Source: Rhodotorula mucilaginosa
Lineage: Eukaryota > Basidiomycota > Microbotryomycetes > Sporidiobolales > Sporidiobolaceae
Assembly (NCBI GenBank): GCA_034406715.1
Contig: CP137872.1
Span: 930,001 to 994,000 of the forward strand
Direction: 5' to 3'
DNA length: 64,000 nucleotides
The position numbers and the translations under genes are program-made. The notes beneath the pieces were generated by a model that was not told the DNA's origin, made no database searches, and saw only the letters and a list, made by a program, of their open reading frames with translations. Within the stretch, counting starts at the first letter, position 1; each line of letters opens with the position of its first letter. This document shows, piece after piece, positions 54,877 to 64,000 of this stretch.

Positions 54877-55738
54877 TCCAAAATCAGTCTCTCCATCACA
54901 CGCTGCTTCTCTCGTACGTACTTTCTTTGCCTCCTCCCAACCCATCCGACCCATCCCCTACTGTGTGGCGCGCGCGCGCGCACAACAACGCCAAGACGAA
55001 AACTTTGCCTACAAACAAAAACAAGACCTAGTCCTCTCCCGCCTTACTCTCGGGATTGCCCATGCGAGGGGGGGCGCCTGGCTCTGTCTTCGGCCCTTTC
55101 TCATCCTCCCCACTCCTCCACCTGCTGGTGGTGGTCCCCCTCCTGGTCTTTCTTTGCCTCTCCGCTGCGACGCAGTGGTTTGGTGCGGGTTAGACATCTT
55201 CCTCCTCCTTCCCTTGTTCTTGTTCTGGTACCGCGAGGAACCGCTCAAGAGGAGGAGGAGGAGGAGGCGATGGAACCTGAGTGAGGGACGGAAGGGCGGG
55301 CTGCCCAAGGGAGGAGGAGTTGGAGGAGGAGGAGGAGGGGTTCGACGATTTCCAGGTCTACCCCTCTCGCAGACGGTGTGGTATCGGGTTGTCCCCTCCT
55401 TACGGAGGGGCGGCCCGAAACTTGATCTGATCTGAGCGTGTTGTGTGCGCGCGTGTGCCGCGCATCTCCTTAGACCGATGCTTGTCGGACTGAAGAGTGC
55501 TGACGACCATTTGACTCGTCGTGTGAATTGGACAGGAACTGTACTAAGCGTAGTTCCTGTTGTTGCTATACTGTGGGTCCGAAGACGGAGTGCTCGGTTG
55601 AGAAGGCTCTCGCCAGTGCAAGTCGTCGTCACGCGCATTTCTCTGCTCGGCTGCTTGCACCGCCACTCGCTTCGTGACTGCGTGGCTCCGAGTCGTCTTG
55701 CTCTCCTTTCTCGCTAGACTACAACATCTGCATACACA
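54877..55738. other. Intergenic, low complexity
   Basis: About 860 bases between two plus-strand genes. It includes a GCGCGCGCGCGC run (around 54967-54980) and purine-rich GGAGGA blocks at 55250-55340. Frames of 200 codons cross it on both strands but are low-complexity and unsupported. Confidence 0.5.
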
Positions 55739-57186
55739 ATGGTGAGCACGAAGGATTGAGATAGTACCGTCAGGCTGAGGACACTCGGAGCCCATTCCTC
55801 GCTGACTGTGTACGCCATTCCTTTTGGTCCCGTGCGACGTCGTCGTCACTCTCGGCAGACGACCACTTCTCCCATCGCTTCGACCTCGTCGAGCACGAGC
55901 ACCACCAAGGCGCACGTCGTCCGTGTCAGTGGTCTCGCGACGACCACCACCAAGGACATCCTCGAGCACTTCTTCTCGTCAGTCCCTTTCGCCCTCTCCC
56001 GGACCCCACTCACTCGCCCCCACCGCAGCGTCACCACACCGAGAGCGGTGATGAACTGACTGGCAGCGTGGATATGACAGATTCTGTGGCAAGATTGCTG
56101 GCATCGAGGGACCGAGCGACGGAAAGGCCGACATCTCGTTCGCAAAGGTACGCGAGCGCCCTTCACCCATCCATCCATCCGCAGCACCCCGCTTTTCGCA
56201 ACTCTCCATTCTGATCGAAAGAAGCGCACTGACCACGACCATTATGGTGACCAGGAATCGGCGGCCAAGACTGCCCTGCTCCTCTCGGGCGGGAGCCTCG
56301 AAGGCGCCACGATCGAAGTCACTTCGGACGATGTCGAGCCGCCCAAGGTTGCCCAGCAGGCCCACGCTCCTGCGTCCACCGCCGCTACCGCTACGAGCAG
56401 CACTGAACACGAGCCGTTGAACCAGGAAGGTGAGCAGCAGGCTCGGATTTCGTCTCAACCTCGAGAAACTGGCGAAAAGAACGCTGATGTTTGAAGCCCT
56501 TGTTTTTGCGTTGACTTTTTCCCCCGCAGACAAGCCTCGCTCTGCCATCGTTGCTGAGATCCTCGCCGAGGGCTACACCCTCAGCGACTCGGTCGTCCAG
56601 AAGGCCATCGAGGCCGACAAGCGTGAGCCCGGTCTTCCCGTTTTCTCCTTAGGAATGGGTGACCTAGGCATGTACAAGCGCCCAAGCTGATGTTCAGACG
56701 GATCCCCGGCTTACAGAGTACGGCATCAGTCAGCGCTTCCTCTCCTTCTTCAACCCGCTCCGCGAGCGCGTCGGGACCCAAGCCGCGCCGACGATCCAGC
56801 GCGCCGAGACCAAAGCCCGCGAGTTGGACGAGAAGCACGGCCTGTCGCTCAAGGCCCACGCGGGATGGATCATTGGCGAAAAGTACTACTTTGCCGCGCT
56901 CAACTCGTCGATCGGGCAAAAAGTCAACAGCTTTTACACGACCGTCGCGAAAGAGATTCAGGACATTCGCGACGAGGCCAAGCGGATCGCCGAGAACAAA
57001 AAGTCGTCCCTTCACGCCGCCCACCACGACTCGGACGCCATCGCTGCGTCGTCCGTCCCGACGACCGGTACTGCGACTTCGACCAGCCTCGGAACGGACG
57101 CGCCCCTCCCGAGTCAGGGAACGTACGGCGAAGTCGACAAGAACCTGAACGCGCCGCTCGAGTCGACCGCCGCGCCGCTCAAGTAG
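55739..57186 (+). CDS. Vip1-type RRM protein
   Basis: Exons 55739-55741, 55859-55977, 56081-56147, 56255-56429, 56530-56622 and 56717-57186 give 308 residues. The first coding exon holds only the ATG. An N-terminal RRM (HVVRVSGLATTTTKDILEHFFS, FCGKIAGIEG, AAKTALLLSGGSLEGATIEV) is followed by an Ala/Thr linker. A helical domain (SAIVAEILAEGYTLSD, ISQRFLSFFNPLRER, ARELDEKHGLSLKA, YFAALNSSIGQKVNSFYTTV) follows, as in fission-yeast vip1 relatives. RNA targets of the family are not established. All introns are GT-AG. The C-terminal 45 residues are Ser/Thr-rich and disordered. Confidence 0.82.
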
Positions 57187-57435
57187 GGTTGCCCCGGAGC
57201 CGGTGGGGTTCGGAGGTACATTCGTAGTGCTGCTCAGCCAGAACTGATCTGGTAGTAGCAGCTCTCGGAACGATGGAAACACGCAGTTTTGTACATAACA
57301 TGCGGGCCTTCACAAGGGTGTTCACTTAAGGTATGACAGGCGACCATACATACAAAGTCTCTGCAGCGAAAGATGGATGGCGGGGATGAAGTAGGCCGGG
57401 GCAAGGGCATATAAACATGAGCTGTGACGTGACGG

Positions 57436-59405
57436 CTAATCGCGAATGTGCAGTCTTCTCATGTGCCTTGTCAACGGTTGCTCGTCGTCTGAAGCTTCCG
57501 AGTCCTCCGCCTCCGGATCGTGATGAGCCGCGCGGACACCAAGAGTCGGACTGGCGGCGTTCCTCCGTTCATAGGCACGCCCCGCTTCGCAGAACATTCG
57601 AACAGCCGGCTGCGGATTGTCTCGTGGCGTAAGCTTTCGATCGGTGGTCATTCTCAAGCCACACATGGGAGGGATTGAGGGGCTCACGTGGACGGGGATA
57701 GTCTCGAGTTCCCTGCCACCGCGGCCGTTGTCGCGAAGATAGCTTCTCACGCCCGGGAAGATCTGATGTCGAAGCATCGTGGAGGATCAGCGTCTGCACT
57801 CTTGTGATCTTGTGCATGTGGCGACGCACCTTGTCATCCAAAACCCCATAAGCGCGCAAAGCCTCGAACGCGAGGTACAACAGTGCGAGACGCGGTCCTC
57901 CTTCGAAAGGACTGTGCGCCGGCCTCTTGAAAGCCGGTCTCGTCAGAACCGTGTAGTTGTGAGTACGTGTGTGTTGTTCGGTCAGATAATCATTGACCCA
58001 AGTGGAGGTGATAGGGACGGCGGCCATGATGATTTCGTCGGGGTGGTTCTCATGCACCGAGTCCTTCTCGACCGCCACCGCGATCGAGTTGCGATAGTCC
58101 GAGATCAGACGGCGCTCGACATGCTGAGGATCGCGACGAGTGTACCTTTCCGTGGGAAAGGGTTAGTGTCACGTACCCGGCTTTCAGTTGTCGAGCCGTC
58201 ACTGACAAAACACCCACCAGAAGAGTTGCGTTGCCAGTGCATGCGCCCTCGAGTTCAATTCCCCGCCGTGTTGGTGAGCTGAGGTCATCCAATCGGCCGG
58301 GATAACATAGCCGGGACGCTGCGTACGCGAGCCGCGGCTCAGTCACAGAACGCGCGGTAAAAGCGACCCTGAACGCCACTCGAGCTCACCTTCATTTCGA
58401 CGGAGACAAGATGGAAACGGAACGCATTCTCCTTTAAATCTAGCGGCCAGGACACCAACGATAGCACAAAGTCAAGGGCGCTCCTGTCGAGTTCATCTTA
58501 TTAGCGATTTGCCGAGGTTCGGGACAAACCCACAGTCGACGAGATCGCATGAATACGCACGCGTTTTGGCCGCCGCCGATGCGGGCTTGAGATTCAATTT
58601 CCACCCGAACTCCTGGCGTCACGTTGCCCGCGCGAAACTTTGTACTGAGCAGCTCATTGAGAATGTCGCGAACGGTCAAGGCGATGTTGGTACAGAAGAG
58701 CTCGCTGCGGGGAGGAGTGATTTGTGATCAGCACGGTGACGCAACTTTGTACAGGCAGCGAATCAGGACGTACGCAGCATCTGCCTCTGTGCCGAGCGGA
58801 CGAATGTAGTCAGGGGGGTCTGCAACGGGCGGGAAAGGGTCGTGAGGGTGTTCTTCTTGAAACTGACGCCGCGCATCTTCTCGATCCTCGAGCGACATGT
58901 CCTTGCGCACATGGTGATCATGCGCATCGCGTCTGTATAGGGCGTCGAGAAAAACATCCGGGATCTCGTGCGGGTGAATCTCGTGCCAGGGGACGACTTT
59001 CACCTCTTTCTGGTGAAGTCCGGCATCGAGCGCTGCCGCATTGTGGCGCGGCGAAGTTTTGGGCTCCCACCAAGGACATGCCTTCAGCGGGCGGGTAAGC
59101 ACGTCTCGCGCTCTGCGTATGCTCTTGGGCCGGAACTCAGGCGTCGTCGTCTCGTGAACCCAGTGACCGGCACCGTAGAACTCTTCATCCTCTTCCAAGA
59201 CTCCGTACGTCGATCTCATCGGCGCGTGCGGAGCGATCGGCGTGTACACTGCCTCCTTTTCCGGGTTGTGGCGCGGAGTACGGGGCGGCGAAGCTCGACG
59301 TCGGCGCAAGCGGTCTTGCCACGCAGGCGGAGAACCCGGCGCGAGCATTTCGCGCGCAGAGTGGATGGGATGAGCCTGTCCGTAGATGTGCTGGAAGCGG
59401 AACAT
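57436..59405 (-). CDS. Conserved-looking hypothetical protein, multi-exon
   Basis: The start is at 59405 (MFRFQHIYGQAHPIHSARE) and the stop at 57436. Exon 1 is complement(58774-59405) and the second exon starts at 58704. Later coding blocks include ALDFVLSLVSWPLDLKENA (near 58400-58480), YTRRDPQHVERRLISDYRNS and STWVNDYLTEQHTR (57850-58140), IFPGVRSYLRDNGRGG, and the C-terminal NPQPAVRMFCEAGRAYERR. Introns in the middle (58380-58560 and around 58150-58380) are not fully resolved. There is no signal peptide or membrane span and I recognise no domain. It is rich in His, Arg and Pro at the N-terminus. A single gene is assumed because all blocks are on one strand with canonical splice signals between them. 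Confidence 0.55.
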
Positions 59406-59781
59406 GGCGTAGGTCGTAGTAGAATGCTCGACCTCTTGTCGAGTAGCGTAGTACCGAAACAGCGGCTGCTCTCGAGGAACAGAGAGAGAACAGCAGTCGA
59501 AGCGCTGCCAAGTCGGAACAACCTTTGAGCTGAGTCAGGATTTGCGGAGAAGAGCCCTCCACGCTCTTAACCGCGAGGGAAAGCTGTTGGCTTGAATGCG
59601 CACGGGACCGGGACAGAGCCAAGGCGTCCTGAGCGCGCACTAGCGTGGTGGTGGGTCGGACGGACAAGCCGAGGAGGTTTGTGTTTTCCGAGCATCTGAA
59701 GTCGCGAGTCGGCCTCCTCGTACAACCGGCATGGTACGATCAAAATCTGTGCATGCGGAAGCTCTCGTGGCGTACACAGCC
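59406..59781. other. Intergenic
   Basis: About 375 bases between two minus-strand genes hold the hypothetical gene promoter and the SRP19 3' UTR. No gene seen. Confidence 0.4.
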
Positions 59782-60859
59782 TTATCGCCTCTTGACGCGC
59801 ACCTTTTTCGCCTTGAGCGCCTTTGCCATCTGTTCCTGCCGCTTCCTCTCCTCCTCGTACGGATTCGGCTTGGCCACGGCTTGTGCTCCCTCTGCATCGT
59901 CATCGTCGCCTGCGCCTGCGCCGCCCAACATGCCTCCGAGCATGCCTCCGAACGGTCCGCCGCCCTTGATCGCCTCGGCCAGAGTTCCGTGCGAGATGGC
60001 GGGCGAGTTGGCCGGGAGGCGCAGATGGATCGGGATGACCGGATGGGGGTTCGAGTCGGTCGCGGCGGGGAGTTTCGGTTGATGCGGCGCGAGGATGGCA
60101 CACATCCGAGCGAGGAGGATGCGCTCTGTGGGGGCAAAAGGTGGCTTGTCAGCATGCGGCACATTTCTTGGCGGGCACGCACGAAAAGGAAGCAGCGCTT
60201 ACTGTTCTTGATGGACGGGTTCCGCGGGGTGCCTTCGGCGGTTCGCAGTTGCACCTTGACGCGGCCGGGGTTCTCCCAGTCCTTTGGGTGGGTCTTCAAA
60301 GGCTGCAAGTCCGTATTCATCCATTGTCAGTTCACTGGACCGCGTCTCCATGCACGTCAAATCAACAGCACCGAGGCAGACTCGAAGTGCATGTGGACAA
60401 CGAGAGAGAAAGGGCCCAGGGGAACGGACCTCAAACACGGCTTCGAATCCGAGCATGCGGCACGCCTTTGCCATCTGTTCCGCAAAGGGCCACTCGAGCG
60501 CAATCTTGGCATTGACGCGGCGACCTCCGTCCTGCTGCGGGCGTTTCCTGTCGATATAGATCGGGTACAGCGTGTCCCACCTGCGCGTAGGGATAGCAAG
60601 GTCATCAGATGTTGCGAGTCCGCAAGAAGAGCCCCAACCGGTTGACTCACTTTGTGTACTCGTCATTGAGCGGCTTGACAAACTGGCCGTCCGGTGCGAC
60701 CCGCAGAGCCTTTGGGATCGAGCCGCCGCCGCCATCGTGGCCCAGGTCGTCGATTACGGCCATAGCGGGACCTTTGCCCTTGTAGGTGGGAGCAGGAGCG
60801 GGAGGCAGGTCGAGAGCCATGTCGTCCGGGTCGGACGCGTAGTCTTCCAGCGTCGGCAT
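59782..60859 (-). CDS. SEC65: Signal recognition particle SRP19 / SEC65
   Basis: Exons, complement of 59782-60125, 60203-60302, 60430-60580 and 60651-60859, give 267 residues. The SRP19 fold is clear: LYPIYIDRKRPQQDGGRR, NAKIALEWPFAEQMAKACR, GFEAVFEPLKTHPKDW, ENPGRVKVQL. The protein binds SRP RNA and enables SRP54 loading for co-translational targeting to the ER. An acidic N-terminal extension of about 65 residues and a C-terminal Gly-rich segment (GGPFGGMLGGMLGG) with a basic tail (KALKAKKVRVKRR) make it longer than animal SRP19, as in yeast Sec65. All introns are GT-AG and keep frame. Confidence 0.93.
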
Positions 60860-61152
60860 CGTTGCGGGGGAGCGCGAGATGTGTGAGGGAGGTGTTGGAG
60901 ATGGAGGCGGATTCGATCAAGGGAGCGCGGGGATGGGACAGCCAACGGCGAGGAGACGCGTGTTCGTCACAATAGTAGACGGTCTGTTCCCTGGCTGTCT
61001 CCCACGCGAATGCAGCCCGGATAGCGTAAAGAACCTAGCTTGTGGCGGAGGATGAAGAGACGACCTGGTCCTGCTGCGTAAACATTTTCGCGCACCCCCG
61101 AGAACTTCTGTAAAGACTGCTTTTTATGCATTATGGTCTAGCGGAGTGAGAT

Positions 61153-62437
61153 CTAGAGGTCCGAGATCGTTCCGGCCTTGATCAAGGCGTCGACGTCAAA
61201 CTGTTCCGGCGTCTCATGGAACGCCCTCAACAACTCGCGCCTCTGCCGTTCCATGTCCCCTCCCTTGCCCGTATCGTTGTAAAACATCTGCATCCGAATC
61301 GCGAGCATCTGCGCGTCGGTCGAGTTGAGGGCGACGTTGGCCGAGATCTCGCCCCGCATCAGGACGACGTTGTGAGATGCCGCGAGGTCGGTGTAGTGCG
61401 TCAGGATCAGGTACGGTTGAGAGAACTCTTGGCGCGCTTTGTATTCAGCCAGAGGGGTGAACAGGACGGTCGATGGAGGAGGGACTGGCTCGGTCGCGGA
61501 CGGTTGAGGCAAGAGGGACCATTCCTGCGCGTGTCCAGGCGATCATAAGAGGTGGTCCAGAATGTCAGTGACGCTGAGCGGCATTCACAATCCCGGACAT
61601 GATTTCGCGCGCGAACGCCACGCACCAAGAGGTGCATCTCGGTCGCCGATTCGGCTTCCTGTCCCTCGGGCAGTTCCGCCACCCTCGCGAGCGGCAGGAC
61701 AAAGAGCGGGTACTTTCGCGCGCTGTTGAGCATCCGCAAGTAGGTCTCGAGCGGGACCGCCGCCGAGAGGAACCCTTTCGATTGGTGGTACGCCGTCCAG
61801 AGTTGCGAGAGGGCTTGGGTGGTCAGGTCGGAGGCTTTCGAGAGGTCCATGATGTCGTTCAAGGGCTGTCATTCCTCAGCAACGGGTCGTCAGCTTTCAC
61901 CCGACCTGAGGTAGTACAAGGAAAGAGACTGACCTTGACTGGACTGTCGCTCTTTTTCGGTGCAAGGGGCTTTTTAGGCTGGGACGGCGCAGCAGACGGT
62001 AACGGCTTGACGACCTCGGCGGCCTGACCCCCCTCGACTTGTTCAGCCGTCTTTCTCGTGTCCATACTGCCAGCCTCGACCGGTCCCCCCGCCGCTGCCG
62101 CCTCTCGTTGCCCGCCTCCCATGACGTCGCCAGTCGCCGTCCGAGTCGCCTGTTGCTGCTGCTTCTTCTTGGCCTCCTCATCCAACGCACGCTGCTTCAA
62201 CTCCTCGACGGTGATCCCTTCCGCGCGCGCTTTCGCCTCGAGCGCGTCGCGGTAGCGGTCCTGGAACTCGGCGCGGCGGCGTTCGACGCCTGCACGGCCG
62301 CCGATGAGTTGCTCCCAATCGGGGGTTGCGTTCGCTCGCGGGGCGGTCGTAGAGAGGAAGGCGGCCCGAGTGCGGGCGACGAGAGTGGGTGGTTGGAGGC
62401 GCAGGATGCGCGCGGCGGGGCGAGCGAGCAACGCCAT
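61153..62437 (-). CDS. ATP11: Mitochondrial F1-ATPase assembly factor ATP11
   Basis: Exons, complement of 61153-61524, 61626-61865 and 61934-62437, give 371 residues. An Arg/Ala-rich mitochondrial leader (about 35 residues, ending near AFLSTTAPRA) is followed by a coiled Lys/Gln-rich segment and a Pro/Ala linker. The ATP11 domain comes next (LNDIMDLSKASDL, WTAYHQSKGFLSAAVP, ARKYPLFVLPLAR, FTPLAEYKARQEF, LTHYTDLAASHNVVLMRGE, MFYND). Atp11 binds free F1 beta subunits before alpha3beta3 assembly in the matrix. Splice phases are all zero. Confidence 0.93.
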
Positions 62438-62863
62438 TTCGGGTTTCGCAAAAGTGGAGGAGAGAGAGAGAGAGAGGCACAGGAGAGAACGTTCGCTTCC
62501 AAGTCACTCTGTCACTGGGGTTCAGAGCACACAATCTGCTTCCACTCGCGTAGAGATCTAGTAATCCCTGAGATACCGTGTTTTACGCCCGTCCCGTTGG
62601 CAAGCAACGAGGATCTCGCCTCCGAGGAAAAAGCAAAAAGGCGTTCCGAACGAACCGGGCGCGGCCGCCAGTCAGGCGGAGAGGGATAGCGAGGCCGCGA
62701 GCATGAGCATTGAATGTACTGTTACAACATGGTGGTCCCCGGATCTGCTCCTCCTAGATTTGACCTCTTCTTCGAACGACGAAACAGCTCCCGCGCCCGA
62801 GAAACCGTGTCTTGCTCGCCCCATCGCGACCGTCGAGAGGGTCCGGTCCGGATCGGATCGGCA
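62438..62863. other. Intergenic
   Basis: About 425 bases hold the ATP11 promoter and MDM35 3' UTR. A short GA-repeat (62458-62477) lies just upstream of ATP11. No gene seen. Confidence 0.4.
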
Positions 62864-63350
62864 TCACTTGATGTCGGCTTCGGAAGCGACCTTGATTCCG
62901 CCCCAGCCTTCGAGCGGTTCTTCTCTCCGAGCGTTGGCGAGCAGTTCCGGCAGGTCTTCGATTTTCTGAATCTCGCCCTGCAAGCAGCAGCCATCGCGCA
63001 ACGTGGGATATGAGCGCTTCTGTTCGGATCGAGCAAGAGGTAGAAGACTGACCTTGAGGCAGGCCTGGTACTCTTTGTACGAGGCTCCGCAGCGGTCCTC
63101 GAGGAGTCGCTTGTGCTCTTGGATGGCCTTGTTGCGCCTGTCTCGCTCCTTGACCCCGGCGGGGGTGTCTGAAGGGTTCGAGAGCGGCGGTGCGATGAGG
63201 AGCAGGTACGACTTGAGCCAGTGGTTGAAGCACGTGTCGTAGTGGTGCTTCGGAGCGTTGCACGACGACGCCAGAGACGAAGACTGGAAGCGAGGAGGGG
63301 GTCAGCGGGATGACCGGGGGTGCGCGGGACTTGAACGAGAGACTCGCCAT
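62864..63350 (-). CDS. MDM35: MDM35/TRIAP1-type twin CX9C intermembrane-space protein
   Basis: Exons, complement of 62864-62977, 63053-63283 and 63348-63350, give 115 residues starting MSSSLASSC. Two CX9C motifs are visible, CNAPKHHYDTC and CGASYKEYQAC. These would form the Mia40-dependent disulphide hairpin. Mdm35 partners Ups1/Ups2 in phospholipid transfer across the intermembrane space. The first exon is only the ATG, and the intron that follows uses a GC donor (GCGAGT). This join alone gives the family start M-S-S-S-L-A and keeps frame. Reading straight through instead gives an unrelated sequence. Confidence 0.85.
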
Positions 63351-63639
63351 GGTCTCGCTCGTGGCTCTCTTTCGCTCTGTGCTTGCAGGGGTGCGGATCG
63401 ATCGAGTGCAAGAGCGCTGAGCGCTGAAGACGCCGAGCGGGGGTTGGACTTGCACACTTTGCACTGCTCTCGCCCTGCACGTGCAGTCGAGCCGTTCTCG
63501 GAGATAGAACACCGACACGAGCCAGTACATTCTGTCCAAGGACCCGCTCGAACCGAATCGGGGCGACAAACCCCGGAACCCTCTTCATCACCCCCTCAGT
63601 TTAACCCGCCGACTCTACACAGACGCTGAGCGAGAGGGA
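63351..63639. promoter_or_regulatory. Divergent promoter region, MDM35 / right-edge gene
   Basis: These 289 bases separate two head-to-head start codons. No specific element recognised. Confidence 0.35.
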
Positions 63640-64000
63640 TGGCCACTGCTACTGCCTCGACGTCGACTACGCCTTATGCTTCGAGTACCACCACCAGCGG
63701 CGGCGGCGGCGGCGTCCCTCCGACCCAGCTGCCCGTCGACCCTCACACCCTGACGCGCTACCTCCGCTCTCGTCAACTCGCTGCCCTCCGCGGCCTCTAC
63801 GAATACAAGACCCTCGCCGTCGCGCAGCAGATCGAACAGCATGCCGCGAGCTTGAGGGGGCGGCATGGACGGGCGAGGAGGAGGAGGGGCAGCTCCCCGT
63901 TGGAGGAGAGGGACCTCGACGCTGAAGATGAGGAGGATGACCTCGAAGTGAGGAAGCGGATGAGGTACGACCCTGCGGCGGATGCGGACGACGGCGCAAG
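63640..64000 (+). CDS. Hypothetical protein, N-terminal part; runs off the right edge
   Basis: The frame opens at ATG 63640 and continues to the window end (120 residues). It begins with a Thr/Ser/Gly-rich leader, then a helical segment (PHTLTRYLRSRQLAALRGLY, YKTLAVAQQIEQHAASLRG), a basic cluster (RARRRRG) and an acidic cluster (DAEDEEDD). I do not recognise it. The basic-acidic composition suggests a nuclear protein. Confidence 0.6.

Noticed and set aside
54830-55435. A 201-codon plus-strand frame downstream of Nas2
   Set aside because: Low-complexity translation of CT- and GGA-rich DNA; overlaps the last Nas2 exon in another frame and lacks intron structure.
58240-58265. A tRNA B-box-like string (AGTTCAATTCC)
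   Set aside because: The flanks do not pair as a T stem, there is no acceptor stem at the right distance, and it lies inside the span of a minus-strand gene.

Overview
The window looks like a chromosome arm of a basidiomycete yeast, most likely Pucciniomycotina of the Rhodotorula/Rhodosporidium/Sporobolomyces type. It is GC-rich and dense (about 30 protein genes in 64 kb). By my models it holds about 100 introns, mostly 50-90 nt, with GTGCGT/GTGAGT donors and CTGAC-like branch points. The proteins are typical fungal housekeeping proteins. Gene models were built by hand from frame continuity, splice signals and remembered family motifs; no search was run. Where an intron choice is uncertain, the entry says so.

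Left end (1-6577): a tandem duplication with a 2.7 kb unit. Each copy holds the 3' part of a laccase gene (+), a complete pterin-4a-carbinolamine dehydratase gene (-) and the 3' part of a mitochondrial tyrosyl-tRNA synthetase gene (-). The breakpoints lie inside the two outer genes. Only the right-hand TyrRS is complete, and only the left-hand laccase can be complete, with its 5' part off the window.

6954-21044 (+): an RNA-dependent RNA polymerase of the RNA-silencing type, an alpha-arrestin with a PPxY motif, cytosolic methionyl-tRNA synthetase and 40S ribosomal protein S0 (uS2). A 1.9 kb gene-poor stretch follows, ending in an intron-containing tRNA-Ile.

23314-30822 (+): a low-complexity protein of unknown function, a small conserved hydrophilic protein, a secreted AA14-like copper LPMO and a nuclear-looking unknown. 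31459-49647 is mostly minus strand: UNC-50/GMH1, a hypothetical protein, a chromodomain/coiled-coil/zinc-finger protein, a TRP/FLC-type membrane protein and the arginine-specific carbamoyl-phosphate synthase small subunit. A WW/RS-domain gene sits on the plus strand at 33479-37545.

50705-64000: a membrane-anchored BAG co-chaperone, a CAF16-like ABC ATPase, the proteasome chaperone Nas2/PSMD9, a Vip1-type RRM protein, an unknown protein, SRP19/SEC65, the F1-ATPase assembly factor ATP11, the IMS protein MDM35 and the start of a further gene.

The most notable structural signals are an apparent excess of GC-AG introns (seven, each fixed by reading frame), exons as short as 3, 5 and 7 nt, a mosaic divergence pattern between the two duplicated units, and an unusual chromodomain protein. 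RdRP and a chromodomain reader suggest an active silencing system, but nothing here shows that the two work together. I saw no retroelement, DNA transposon or CRISPR array.
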